Source: a virus. From it: 64,000 nucleotides of DNA. Location of the stretch: positions 1 to 64,000 of the IMG/VR virus record IMGVR_UViG_3300049259_000177. One strand, given 5' to 3'. Positions 7,286 to 14,591 of the stretch are shown here, piece after piece. The position numbers and the translations under genes are program-made. The stretch's first letter is position 1, and every line of letters starts with the position of its first letter. Below the pieces are notes generated by a model that saw only the letters and a program-made list of their open reading frames with translations, did not search any database and was not told the origin of the DNA.

Positions 7286-7491
7286 CGAGGCGCCGCCAGG
7301 CAGACGAGGACCCGACCGGTGCCCTTGCACGGCGTGCACTGCCGCCGCTTGAGCGCCACGAGAGCGTCGGCGGGCCAGCGCCACCACGGCGCGCGCATCC
7401 GGCGCAGGTGGCGCACTCCGACGATCTGGAACCAGCCTTTGCCCTGGCAGTCCTCGCATGACAACGTCCAGTAGCCGTCGACGACCTTCAC
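7282..7491 (-). CDS. Zinc-knuckle protein, 69 aa
   Basis: Two CxxCxGxG repeats (CEDCQGKGW at residue 12 and CTPCKGTGR at residue 52) are the motif of DnaJ-type zinc fingers; here a single pair encloses a basic Trp-rich stretch. It probably binds one zinc and might contact nucleic acid or an unfolded chain. GTG start (VKVVDGYW) at the 4-bp overlap. Confidence 0.75.
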   Translation of the reverse strand: MKVVDGYWTLSCEDCQGKGWFQIVGVRHLRRMRAPWWRWPADALVALKRRQCTPCKGTGRVLVCLAAPR

Positions 7492-7625
7492 CGCAGCAGT
7501 GTCAGCACGACGGCCGTCGCGGCGGTCAGCGCGAGAACCTGCACCGATTGCCGGTTGTCCCGGGTGACCCACGCGACGCGGGCGAGCACGAGCAGGAGGA
7601 TCGTGCACGCGAGCCATGCCCTCAC
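7488..7625 (-). CDS. Small membrane protein, 45 aa
   Basis: Read from the sequence: GTG start, MRAWLACTILLLVLARVAWV, a short charged loop TRDNRQ, then a second hydrophobic stretch to the end (VLALTAATAVVLTLL). Two transmembrane helices in a hairpin. The stop overlaps the next gene by 4 bp. The 24 bp upstream hold no gene. Confidence 0.6.
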   Translation of the reverse strand: MRAWLACTILLLVLARVAWVTRDNRQSVQVLALTAATAVVLTLLR

Positions 7626-7649
7626 GACGTCATCGCCTGGTCACGTTGC

Positions 7650-7937
7650 TCAGCCGCCGCCTTCCCGGCACAGTTTCAGCACGGCGAGGACCTGCTCGCG
7701 GCGGACACGCACGTGGCAGGTCCGCCACCGACCGGACGCCGGGTCGACGATCTCGCCCTCGATCCAGACCTCGCCGCGCATCCCAACGTCGAACATGAGG
7801 GTCTCGCGCACCTCGTCGGGGACGCGGCCGGTGCCGAAGATCGCCTTGATCCACTCCGGCGCGGTCTCGCGCTCGGCCTGGTCGACCTCGATCCGGGTGA
7901 TCGAGCGGCCCATGCTCGTGCGGGGCTCGACGATCAT
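7650..7937 (-). CDS. Hypothetical protein, 95 aa
   Basis: Begins MIVEPRTSMGRSITRIEVDQ. Looks like a small beta-rich protein (ETLMFDVGMRGEVWIEGEIV) with a C-terminal helix. Start defined by the ATGA overlap with the gene upstream. No family recognised. Confidence 0.7.
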   Translation of the reverse strand: MIVEPRTSMGRSITRIEVDQAERETAPEWIKAIFGTGRVPDEVRETLMFDVGMRGEVWIEGEIVDPASGRWRTCHVRVRREQVLAVLKLCREGGG

Positions 7938-8443
7938 CGGGTGCCCGCCTCCCCGGCTGCGAACCGGCCGATCGCAGCGCGCTGGCTGTAGCGCGGGTCG
8001 GCCTCGGCGATCGCGCAGCGCTTCGCGTGCTCGGCGAGCGAGCGGCGGTCCCACGGGCCGTAGGAGTCGTTGCGGGCGGCCACCTCGAACGCGATGTCGG
8101 AGCGGTAGCGCTTGAACGTCTCAGCGGCGTAGAGCCGCTCGAACTCGCGCCGCTCCCAGGCCTGGCGGATGACCGGGTCGCAGCAGATGACGCCGTCACT
8201 GCCCTCGATCTCGACCCACGCGTGCGGGTTGACCGGCGGCAGCGGGAGCCCGTGCATCTCCGGCCAGTGGCGCATGCCCTCGGCCCGATCCGGGTGCAAC
8301 AGGCCGTGCACGAGGAACATGCGGCGGCCGAACCGGTCGAGGTTGTACAGCACGAACTCCATCGCGAGGGTGTAGCACTGCCCGGCGCGCTCGGCGAGAT
8401 CCTCCGAGCCCGGCCACATCGCGAGCACCGTCGGCGGCGTCAC
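7934..8443 (-). CDS. Papain-like-fold (transglutaminase-like) candidate, 169 aa
   Basis: The segments AGQCYTLAMEFVLYN, then VNPHAWVEIEG, then CCDPVIRQAW give an ordered Cys-His-Asp triad as in NlpC/transglutaminase-type folds: Cys at a helix start after Gln, His in a HAWVE strand, Asp two strands later. It could be an active peptidase, amidase or transferase on a host target. No signal peptide. GTG start (VTPPTVLAMWPG) at the 4-bp overlap. Confidence 0.7.
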   Translation of the reverse strand: MTPPTVLAMWPGSEDLAERAGQCYTLAMEFVLYNLDRFGRRMFLVHGLLHPDRAEGMRHWPEMHGLPLPPVNPHAWVEIEGSDGVICCDPVIRQAWERREFERLYAAETFKRYRSDIAFEVAARNDSYGPWDRRSLAEHAKRCAIAEADPRYSQRAAIGRFAAGEAGTR

Positions 8444-8643
8444 AGTGGGACCAACTCGGAGACGACGACGGTTGTTGTGATGCGGTGATCGAGCAATGGA
8501 GCGTAGACGGCGACGTCCTCGCTGACGGCGAACGTGCGCGCCTTGTCTTCGACAGTGAACCGGCGCGAGCGCTCGGGCGCGTCCGGCGGGAACCACACAA
8601 CGACCCATTCCTCGACGGTCGTCACGGCCTCGTCGGGGGTCAT
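8440..8643 (-). CDS. Hypothetical protein, 67 aa
   Basis: Begins MTPDEAVTTVEEWVVVWFPP and ends VVVSELVPL. Beta-rich small protein. Coupled by 4-bp overlaps to both neighbours. No motif seen. Confidence 0.65.
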   Translation of the reverse strand: MTPDEAVTTVEEWVVVWFPPDAPERSRRFTVEDKARTFAVSEDVAVYAPLLDHRITTTVVVSELVPL

Positions 8644-8903
8644 TGCGCTACCTCGACAAGCACTGGTGTCTCACAGGCGCCATCGGTGCCGACCTTGACG
8701 GTGAAGGCGCGCAGCGCTGCCCACCCGAGCGGCTCGTGGCGGGTCAGTCGCTTGTGCATGCGAAGCGCGCAGTTCGCGGCGGTCGCCTGACTGCGATGCG
8801 TATGTCCGCAGATCTCGCCGGGGAGCGCAACGACGGTCGTCGGGGTCACGGCGGCGGCAAAGTAGGCGCGACCCATGCCGGTGACGGTCGGCTTCTCGAT
8901 CAT
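8640..8903 (-). CDS. Hypothetical protein, 87 aa
   Basis: Begins MIEKPTVTGMGRAYFAAAVT. The segment GEICGHTHRSQATAANCALR has the Cys/His spacing of a zinc-finger-like loop (C-x-H-x-H ... C). No family known. Start at the 4-bp overlap. Confidence 0.65.
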   Translation of the reverse strand: MIEKPTVTGMGRAYFAAAVTPTTVVALPGEICGHTHRSQATAANCALRMHKRLTRHEPLGWAALRAFTVKVGTDGACETPVLVEVAQ

Positions 8904-9163
8904 GACGACGGCCACCCCTTCCAGCCGTCGGCGGCGCCCTTATCTAGCGCTTCCTGGGGCGTGAGGCCCTGCCGCGTGAGCCAGCCACCTTCGCCTTTGC
9001 TGCGCATGACGATGGCCCTCACGCCGACAGCGCGCGCAACGCGGACGGCCTCGATGGTGACGTCGTCGCTGGTCGTGATGTCCGGCGTCGGGATGACAAG
9101 CCCGGGGATCGCTGTCTCGGTAGCGTGACTCAGCAGGATCGCGTACTCGTAGCGGGTGGTCAT
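8900..9163 (-). CDS. Hypothetical protein, 87 aa
   Basis: Begins MTTRYEYAILLSHATETAIP. Contains one predicted helix (IEAVRVARAVGVRAIVMRSK) and a Trp-rich C-terminus. Function unknown. Confidence 0.65.
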   Translation of the reverse strand: MTTRYEYAILLSHATETAIPGLVIPTPDITTSDDVTIEAVRVARAVGVRAIVMRSKGEGGWLTRQGLTPQEALDKGAADGWKGWPSS

Positions 9164-9474
9164 CGGCGTGCCTTCCGCCACAGCCAGCGCAGCAGGGTGA
9201 ACAGCCCGGGGACTTCGGGCTTCGTCGGTATCGGCTCCCAGTCGGATGCCCTCTCGTTGCGCATCTCCCACCGCGACTTGTCGCAGGTCCGCTGCCGACT
9301 CTTTACGTGCTCTGCGGCAACGAGTAGCGCGGCACGGACCTTGTTGTCCGGCGTACCCACGGAGGCGCAGGTGAGCCAGCCGTGCATCTCGTGGAAGGCG
9401 TCAGCGTTGCCGTCCATGTACGCCTCACCAAGTGAGAGGTAGAACGGCTTGTCGTCAAGTTCGGCTGTCATCAT
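9160..9474 (-). CDS. Hypothetical protein, 104 aa
   Basis: Starts at a double ATG (MMTAELDDKPFYLSLGEAY); the first gives a 4-bp overlap with the upstream gene. The C-terminus is basic and hydrophobic (LFTLLRWLWRKARR), which could be a membrane-associating amphipathic helix. No family recognised. Confidence 0.65.
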   Translation of the reverse strand: MMTAELDDKPFYLSLGEAYMDGNADAFHEMHGWLTCASVGTPDNKVRAALLVAAEHVKSRQRTCDKSRWEMRNERASDWEPIPTKPEVPGLFTLLRWLWRKARR

Positions 9475-9710
9475 GTGCGGGCTCCAAATCGGTCGCGCAG
9501 GAACGTGACCACGAGCGTCCACGTCTCCTCGCTGGCGGTGACGCGCTTACCACGGCGGCGGGACAGTTCGGCGAGGGCGCAGCGGCGCACCTCGTCACAG
9601 ACGGCGCCGTCTCGCAGGGTGACGTGGTGGTTTCCCGCGTTGACGATGATCTGCTCAAGGTCGGTCGCCTTCGCCTCGCGGGCGGCCTGGTCGGCCCAGC
9701 GGTTAGCCAT
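9471..9710 (-). CDS. Hypothetical protein, 79 aa
   Basis: Begins MANRWADQAAREAKATDLEQ. Helical and basic with a short Arg cluster (LSRRRGKRVTAS). Overlaps the upstream gene by 8 bp. No family recognised. Confidence 0.65.
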   Translation of the reverse strand: MANRWADQAAREAKATDLEQIIVNAGNHHVTLRDGAVCDEVRRCALAELSRRRGKRVTASEETWTLVVTFLRDRFGART

Positions 9711-9933
9711 TCGACGGTCCCACATTGAACTCGAACGAGAACGGCGCAGCCATGTCGCCAGGGAGTGGCTTCATGCGTGATCCGGGCGGCGCGCCGACGT
9801 CGCCCGTGTGGCTGTGGCCGACTGCGCGTGCGCCCTGCCGGTCCCGGCACTCGTCGCAGTAGCCGTCTTCCTGTGTGGCTCGGTTCGAGCAGGCGATGTG
9901 GCAGCGGCACAGCAGCCGCTCGTCGACGATCAC
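9703..9933 (-). CDS. Small zinc-finger-like protein, 76 aa
   Basis: GTG start (VIVDERLLCRCHIACSNRAT). Cysteines at CRCHIAC and YCDEC resemble the treble-clef arrangement CxC...C...CxxC often found in small phage regulators. The C-terminal half is Pro/Gly-rich and probably unstructured. Confidence 0.65.
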   Translation of the reverse strand: MIVDERLLCRCHIACSNRATQEDGYCDECRDRQGARAVGHSHTGDVGAPPGSRMKPLPGDMAAPFSFEFNVGPSNG

Positions 9934-10118
9934 GGTGTGCTCGCGTCGCGGGCTGCGTCGTATGCGCGACCTCTTGTGCCGAGGGCACGTTCGACCGCCG
10001 ACCGTGCTTGGTCGTAGGAGAACTCGATCTCCTGCCACGCGGCGCGCTGTTTGATCGCCGCTTCGAGGGCGTCGAGTCGTCGCAGGATGACTGCGGTCTG
10101 ACCGTCCACGTCAGTCAC
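9930..10118 (-). CDS. Hypothetical helical protein, 62 aa
   Basis: GTG start (VTDVDGQTAVILRRLDALEA). The middle is a continuous helix with heptad-like hydrophobics (ILRRLDALEAAIKQ), suggesting a coiled-coil dimer. A second GTG nine bases downstream is possible. Confidence 0.6.
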   Translation of the reverse strand: MTDVDGQTAVILRRLDALEAAIKQRAAWQEIEFSYDQARSAVERALGTRGRAYDAARDASTP

Positions 10119-10422
10119 CCACCGAATAGGCGCGGACCTCGTAGACCTCGCGCTGCGTCTCATCCTCGACGCGCTCGTTCTCGACGGACACGACCGTCAG
10201 GTCGTCGAATGAGATCTCGTCTTCCTGCAAGGCTTCCCGGGCCTCGTCCATGAACTCGGCAGCGCCGAGGGTGTCGAGCGCATCCTCGGCGGTCAGCACT
10301 TCGCCATGCTCGGCGTGCAGAACGCCGCTTGCGCAGCGCATTGCCCACGCCTTCCGTGGCTGCCAATCCGGGTCCACGTTGTCAAACGTCGACCCCCAGG
10401 CTCCGTCCGGCATGTTGCTCAT
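10111..10422 (-). CDS. Acidic hypothetical protein, 103 aa
   Basis: Begins MSNMPDGAWGSTFDNVDPDW. Strongly acidic (many Glu and Asp from residue 40 on), a feature of DNA-mimic and anti-regulator proteins, though nothing else supports such a role. Coupled to a 31-aa gene upstream. Confidence 0.65.
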   Translation of the reverse strand: MSNMPDGAWGSTFDNVDPDWQPRKAWAMRCASGVLHAEHGEVLTAEDALDTLGAAEFMDEAREALQEDEISFDDLTVVSVENERVEDETQREVYEVRAYSVGD

Positions 10423-10514
10423 CGGCGGCTCATGCAGCGCATATCGGCTGCCATTTCGGCCAGCGTGATTCGCTCGACGGCCACACTGCTCTGGGCATCT
10501 CCGGTTGCCGTCAT
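10419..10514 (-). CDS. Very small protein, 31 aa
   Basis: Translated by eye: MTATGDAQSSVAVERITLAE to a basic end (DMRCMSRR). It overlaps the genes on both sides by 4 bp (ATGA), which argues for translation. One amphipathic helix predicted. Confidence 0.5.
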   Translation of the reverse strand: MTATGDAQSSVAVERITLAEMAADMRCMSRR

Positions 10515-10894
10515 GACTCCCTCCCGTGGGCCTGCTCGTGCAGTCGGTCCAGGTCCCACGGTCCAGTCTGGCGACCGTCGACGGTGACCCAGGTGAAGCC
10601 GTACTTGCGGACGACCTCGGCGTGAATGTCATGGTGGGCTATCAGGTGCCAGGCGAGGCGGGGTGTGAACCGGTCGAACGCCTGCCGCGTGGCGCGGGCG
10701 TTGTTGGTGATGCGCTGGTCTGAGCCGAGCGCACGGAGGACCGACTTGCGCAGCCGCTCGATCTCGCGCTCGGCGAACTTCACGCGCACGTCGGCGCCGG
10801 GCATGTCGGGGATCTCGCGGGCGGTCTGCTCGCGGAACCATGCCGTGTCCTTGCCCCGTGTCGGACCGGAGCGGCGGGCGCGGGCGGTTCTCAC
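10511..10894 (-). CDS. Hypothetical protein, 127 aa
   Basis: GTG start (MRTARARRSGPTRGKDTAWF). Basic N-terminus, then helix-rich (VKFAEREIERLRKSVLRALG) and an aromatic C-terminal part (YGFTWVTVDGRQTGPWDLDR). Possibly nucleic-acid binding, but no recognised domain. Confidence 0.7.
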   Translation of the reverse strand: MRTARARRSGPTRGKDTAWFREQTAREIPDMPGADVRVKFAEREIERLRKSVLRALGSDQRITNNARATRQAFDRFTPRLAWHLIAHHDIHAEVVRKYGFTWVTVDGRQTGPWDLDRLHEQAHGRES

Positions 10895-11175
10895 TCCGCA
10901 CCGCCGATCAGCAGGGCCCGGATAGCGGCCTCGCCGCGCGCGGACAGGCCGTCATCGGCAGTTCTGCCCGTACCGACGAGGTCTCCGATACGGGAGCCGT
11001 CCTGGTTGACGACGATCGACGCGAACACGGCGCGCGGGGCATTCGCAGACAGTCTCCCCGCTTGGCCTTCGACGATGACCTCGTATCGGCCGCGCCAGCC
11101 GGACTTCCAGGCGCGGTAGCCAGCGGCGCGCAGGTCGGCGATCAGTTGTCCGACGGGCGTGAGTGCGGTGGTCAT
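10891..11175 (-). CDS. First gene of the 11.2 kb leftward operon, 94 aa
   Basis: Begins MTTALTPVGQLIADLRAAGY with an AGGAGG ribosome-binding site. The core YEVIVEGQAGRL with VFASIVVNQDG looks like a small alpha/beta fold. It is the first of about 18 tightly overlapping genes running to 6923. Function unknown. Confidence 0.75.
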   Translation of the reverse strand: MTTALTPVGQLIADLRAAGYRAWKSGWRGRYEVIVEGQAGRLSANAPRAVFASIVVNQDGSRIGDLVGTGRTADDGLSARGEAAIRALLIGGAE

Positions 11176-11187
11176 CCTGTCCTCCTG

Positions 11188-11246
11188 TGGTGGCCGGTCG
11201 CTCTCCGGTCCCACGTAGCGTATACCCGCTTAGCGTCGGCGTGCAA
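11188..11246 (-). promoter_or_regulatory. Class I promoter-operator with hairpin leader
   Basis: Minus strand TTGCAC (11241-11246), 18-bp spacer with CGCTAAGCG (11227-11235), TACGCT (11217-11222). The leader hairpin at 11194-11208 has stem CCGG/CCGG around AGAGCGA and an outer GTGG/CCAC pair of arms. The stem sequence differs from the other copies but still pairs. Confidence 0.85.
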
Positions 11247-11318
11247 GCCGAACGCCCGGGTTGCCGATATCCGCGCCCCGGCGGGTCCGCAATCAGCAGA
11301 TCTGAACGCGCGGGTAGG

Positions 11319-11528
11319 TCACCGGTTCTGCTGCCGCGACTTGCGCGCCGCCTTGTTCGCGGCGCGGCGCTTCTCGATGCTGCGCATCTGCTGGACGGTT
11401 CGTGACAGCGCCTCGATCGTCTCCCGATCACCGATGACCTCGACGACGTCGGAGGGCTTCTCGTGCGGCTTGAGGTCTGCCAGGGCTTCCGCCATCGTCG
11501 GGTAGACCTGACCGGTGTTGATGTTCAT
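11319..11528 (-). CDS. Hypothetical protein, 69 aa
   Basis: Begins MNINTGQVYPTMAEALADLK and ends with a very basic tail (KRRAANKAARKSRQQNR). Last gene before the 11.2 kb promoter; 72 bp between its stop and the promoter's -35 box hold no gene. The basic tail suggests RNA or DNA contact. Confidence 0.7.
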   Translation of the reverse strand: MNINTGQVYPTMAEALADLKPHEKPSDVVEVIGDRETIEALSRTVQQMRSIEKRRAANKAARKSRQQNR

Positions 11529-11830
11529 CACTTCTCCGTCTCTTTGTAGCCGCGCCACTCGCGGACCTCGTTGGGCTTCATCGGTTGGCCGGGCTTCATC
11601 GCGACGGCCAACTCGTCGGGCAGCACGCCTTCGGCGTACAACTGCCGAGTGATCGCGCCCTCGTCGGAGCCGGTGATGATGTAGACGACGGTGCCCGCGA
11701 GCGCCGGGTCGAGGTCGCCGAGATCCACCCGGATCGGGTCGCCCGCGCGCATCCGCTCGATGTTGTGGTCGGTGATGCCGAGCAAGATGCCGGTCTTGCC
11801 GGACTTCATCGTCATCCGCGCCTTGATCAT
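11528..11830 (-). CDS. Hypothetical protein, 100 aa
   Basis: Begins MIKARMTMKSGKTGILLGIT. The pattern LLGITDHNIERMRAGDPIRV with DPALAGTVVYIITGSDE looks like a small beta-rich domain often found next to other phage proteins of unknown function. TGATG overlap with the downstream gene. Confidence 0.7.
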   Translation of the reverse strand: MIKARMTMKSGKTGILLGITDHNIERMRAGDPIRVDLGDLDPALAGTVVYIITGSDEGAITRQLYAEGVLPDELAVAMKPGQPMKPNEVREWRGYKETEK

Positions 11831-12456
11831 GGCACCACGTACTCGGCTGGCAGAAGATCGTCGATGCGGCCGACGATCTCGGCGGCTTCGGCGACGAGCC
11901 CGGCGACCGCCGACGGGACCTCGTGCGGCTCATCCGATACATCAGCGAGTTCGGGTCGCTGTAGCCGGACGCTCTCGTACAGGACGAAGTGGCGGCGCTG
12001 GGTGACGAGCAGGGCACCGCGCGACTGCGGCAACGGCGCATAGCGTGCCTCGCATTCGCCGGGCTCGTCGACGTTCTCGGCGGCGCAGCAGTTCGGGCGC
12101 TGGCAGTGCCGCCACCGCGACGTCGTGCCGTTGTCGTGCCGGTCCGACGTGCCGCCGCACATGCACGTGCGCCACTCGCCCCAGTCGTGCCCCTGGGCCG
12201 TGCAGAACCGCGTGGCGGTGCATGTCTTGCACAGCAGGATCTCGGCGCCGTCGGGTTCGGTGAGGGTCCAGCCCCAGTTGTCTTCGTTCGCGTCCTCATC
12301 GGTGTCGCCGTCGCCGGTCGGCGGCAGCCCGATCAGGTACATCAGCGCTTCGGTGCGGTCCTTGAAGTGCGGCATGCCGTCGAAATCGCCGTCCTGCCAG
12401 CCGTCGCCGCAGTCGTCGCACTTCGCGGTACAGCAGGCCACCTCGGTGATTGGCAC
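11827..12456 (-). CDS. Cysteine-rich protein, 209 aa
   Basis: GTG start with AGGAGG in front. About 14 cysteines fall in clusters: CCTAKCDDCGDGW at the N-terminus, then CKTC, FCTAQGHDW, CMCGG and CQRPNCC between residues 75 and 130. Several zinc sites are likely. The C-terminal third is acidic helix. No known family. Confidence 0.75.
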   Translation of the reverse strand: MPITEVACCTAKCDDCGDGWQDGDFDGMPHFKDRTEALMYLIGLPPTGDGDTDEDANEDNWGWTLTEPDGAEILLCKTCTATRFCTAQGHDWGEWRTCMCGGTSDRHDNGTTSRWRHCQRPNCCAAENVDEPGECEARYAPLPQSRGALLVTQRRHFVLYESVRLQRPELADVSDEPHEVPSAVAGLVAEAAEIVGRIDDLLPAEYVVP

Positions 12457-12488
12457 TACTCGGCCCTCCTTGACTGTCTGGTCTTCAT
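12456..12488 (-). CDS. Micro-ORF, 10 aa
   Basis: ATG to TAG encoding MKTRQSRRAE. It overlaps the upstream stop by 4 bp and ends on the first base of the next start codon, and it contains the AGGAGG of that next gene. Probably a coupling ORF, not a functional peptide. Confidence 0.35.
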   Translation of the reverse strand: MKTRQSRRAE

Positions 12489-12724
12489 CGGTGACCCCCG
12501 ATCACGATGCGCGGCTTGAGTGGCGGCCGGATGGCGTCGCGGATCTGTCCGCGCAATGTTGGCGGGACGTCGAGCATGCCCAGTCGGATGAGACTGCTGC
12601 TCGCGTCGAAGGCCATCCACTGACCGGTCAGCGGCATGTAGTCGATACGGGTGACGACCCGCTGGCACCACACGAAGAACTCGCTCGGTTCGAGCACCGC
12701 GACGACGCGCGCCTGAACCTTCAC
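12485..12724 (-). CDS. Hypothetical protein, 79 aa
   Basis: GTG start (VKVQARVVAVLEPSEFFVWC). Beta-strand-rich first half, then a helix and basic end (LKPRIVIGGHR). Resembles a small OB- or barrel-type fold, but that is a guess from composition. Confidence 0.65.
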   Translation of the reverse strand: MKVQARVVAVLEPSEFFVWCQRVVTRIDYMPLTGQWMAFDASSSLIRLGMLDVPPTLRGQIRDAIRPPLKPRIVIGGHR

Positions 12725-12879
12725 GAGTCGTCGCGGTGATGGCTCACGACCTCGGCGATCGAGGAACAGAGGACGAACCCGAAGCCGGTGCCGACAATCA
12801 CGGCGCCGCCGAGTGTGTGGCCGACGAGCATCCCGACGGACATGACGCCGATGCCGAGCAGTATTCCGATCGTGGTCAT
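12721..12879 (-). CDS. Small membrane protein, 52 aa
   Basis: Begins MTTIGILLGIGVMSVGMLVG and continues with a second hydrophobic stretch (GGAVIVGTGFGFVLCSS), giving two transmembrane helices and a short charged C-terminus (SHHRDDS). Overlaps both neighbours by 4 bp. Could be one of several phage inner-membrane peptides. Function unknown. Confidence 0.65.
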   Translation of the reverse strand: MTTIGILLGIGVMSVGMLVGHTLGGAVIVGTGFGFVLCSSIAEVVSHHRDDS

Positions 12880-13037
12880 CGGCGGTCCCAGGGCAGCGGT
12901 CGGAAGCGGTGCAGGGCGGCGCGCTCGTTGAGTCGAGTGACCGCCTCGTCGCATTCGCGCGCGGCTTTCGCAACAACAGGGTCCTCTTCCTCCAACCGGC
13001 GCAGCGACTCGGTGAGCGTCACCCACTCGCCGGTCAC
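12876..13037 (-). CDS. Hypothetical helical protein, 53 aa
   Basis: GTG start; translated sequence begins MTGEWVTLTESLRRLEEEDP and ends RPLPWDRR. Almost entirely helical and charged. The 4-bp overlaps on both sides are the main support. Confidence 0.6.
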   Translation of the reverse strand: MTGEWVTLTESLRRLEEEDPVVAKAARECDEAVTRLNERAALHRFRPLPWDRR

Positions 13038-13332
13038 GGGAACCTCGCGACGAGGTCGGACATGAGCGGGGAACGGAACACGTGCCAGGCGCCGTCGCCG
13101 CCCGCACAGACGGCCGAGCCGGCGAACACCCAGCCGGACGGGCCGTTGATCGGCTGGCCGGTGCCGAACAGACGCAGGCGCATCTTCTCCCCGGGCACCG
13201 GCATGCGGTGCTCGATCCAGACGGTCGGCGCCACGTCGTCCGGCCGCTGCGCGGCGACGAGGCGCACCGTGCCGACCGCACGTCGATCTCGGCTTCCACG
13301 CCGAACGCGTACTTGTAGATGATCGTCGTCAT
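13034..13332 (-). pseudogene. DUF7352-like gene split by a frameshift
   Basis: From the ATG at 13332 the frame reads MTTIIYKYAFGVEAEIDV, the usual N-terminus of small DUF7352-like actinophage proteins. The conserved remainder (VRLVAAQRPDDVAP, WIEHRMPVPGEK, LFGTGQPI, WHVF) is in the -1 frame and ends at 13034. The two parts meet near 13267-13276, about codon 20. No slippery heptamer is visible there. It may be a real inactivating indel, a sequencing error, or a shorter GTG-initiated product (13034-13267, 77 aa). Confidence 0.6.
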
Positions 13333-13334
13333 CG

Positions 13335-13604
13335 TCACAGCCCGAACAGGTTGCGGATGAAGTCGCCGTCGTCGGGCGGGACGAACAAGAACGCGCTCGG
13401 GTCGTGCGCCCACGTGCTCTTGCGGCGCTCGCCGGAGTAGTCGACGAGGTTCGCGGTCAGGTTCTCCGGGTCGTGATCCGGGCAGGGCGACTCGTCGACG
13501 TGATGCGGGCACAGGTCAAGCCACACGCCGTCGCTGTCGCGTAGCACCGTCATCGGCGCGCTGCACAGCACGACGTGCTCCTCGGCCTTGACGAGCGCGG
13601 TCAC
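13335..13604 (-). CDS. Hypothetical Cys/His-rich protein, 89 aa
   Basis: GTG start (VTALVKAEEHVVLCSAPM). Residues 14-44 contain C, CPHH and CPDH, which could form one zinc site. The C-terminus is an aromatic, acidic stretch ending RNLFGL. Two bases separate it from the next start. Confidence 0.65.
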   Translation of the reverse strand: MTALVKAEEHVVLCSAPMTVLRDSDGVWLDLCPHHVDESPCPDHDPENLTANLVDYSGERRKSTWAHDPSAFLFVPPDDGDFIRNLFGL

Positions 13605-13912
13605 GACTGCGTCACCGGCCCCATGATGACGACCGGGAACTTGAGGTGCTCCATATCGTCGGGCTCCATTCCACTGCACTCATCGCAGCGGTACGGTCCG
13701 TCTCTGGCGACCTCGCCTTGCCACGGACTGTCGAAGAACACGTCCTCGTGCTCGGCGTACGGACCGGTCAGGGTGATGAGGAACGGTTGGCCGCCGTTAT
13801 CGACGCCGACCGCGACCGGGTGTACGCCGGACTCGTTGAGCCCGTCAAGATGTGCGCGCAACGCATCCTCGTCTTCGAGGATCATCCGGTGCGGCAGGAC
13901 GACGTCAGGCAT
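13601..13912 (-). CDS. Hypothetical protein, 103 aa
   Basis: Begins MPDVVLPHRMILEDEDALRA. Alpha/beta N-terminus (VGVDNGGQPFLITLTG), then a CDEC pair at about residue 77 and another hydrophobic strand at the end. Overlaps the upstream gene by 8 bp. Confidence 0.7.
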   Translation of the reverse strand: MPDVVLPHRMILEDEDALRAHLDGLNESGVHPVAVGVDNGGQPFLITLTGPYAEHEDVFFDSPWQGEVARDGPYRCDECSGMEPDDMEHLKFPVVIMGPVTQS

Positions 13913-14591
13913 CCCAGCCCCACGACGTGCTGCCGTCGAACTTGTCCGGCCCGGCCTGCTGGTCGATGTAGACCATGTGCGTCGCGAACCGCGCGAACGC
14001 GATGCCGAGCAACGCACCGACGATGCCGAAGAACACCCGCTGCCATACCGCGTAGGTGTGGTCGGCGTAGACCGCGATGCCGACATGGACGAGCGCGAGC
14101 CCGGCGAGTAACAGCGCGGTAAGCGCGTCGATCATCATGCCCCAGTGCGAGTAGCGCGGCGAGCGGAAACGCGGGCGCTGCAAGGCGGTGATCCACTCGA
14201 CGCGGTTGCCCTGCTCGTCGTAGCCGAGGTGCATGTGGTCGTCGACGAGTTTGCCGAACTCGTCGCGCTGGATCCCGTGCAGGCAGCGCACACCTTCGAG
14301 GGTGCGCGGGCAATCGTAGGCACCCTTCGATGCGCCGACCGGTTCGAGCAGCGCACGCAGCCGTTTCGGCACGGTCGACGAGGCGGGCGGGAGCGGCGGG
14401 GTGTCCTCGACGGGCATGGGTCCAGTGTCCGCGTAGTCGGCCTGTTCGTGGAGCATCACGGCCAGTTCGCGCGCCGCGTCCGGGGAAAGCACCACGGCGC
14501 CGGGTCGGTTGCCGGTGAGGGTGAGCGACACGCACGCGTTGCCGTGGGCAACGCTGGCCCGGCCGCCGAACAGCGCGTCGACGTCTAGCAC
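13905..14591 (-). CDS. Membrane protein with two C-terminal spans, 228 aa
   Basis: GTG start (VLDVDALFGGRASVAHGN). The first 145 residues are soluble; LALVHVGIAVY and VFFGIVGALLGIAFARFA near residues 155-205 form two transmembrane segments. An N-terminal cytoplasmic domain anchored to the inner membrane is the likely topology. Function unknown. Confidence 0.7.
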   Translation of the reverse strand: MLDVDALFGGRASVAHGNACVSLTLTGNRPGAVVLSPDAARELAVMLHEQADYADTGPMPVEDTPPLPPASSTVPKRLRALLEPVGASKGAYDCPRTLEGVRCLHGIQRDEFGKLVDDHMHLGYDEQGNRVEWITALQRPRFRSPRYSHWGMMIDALTALLLAGLALVHVGIAVYADHTYAVWQRVFFGIVGALLGIAFARFATHMVYIDQQAGPDKFDGSTSWGWDA

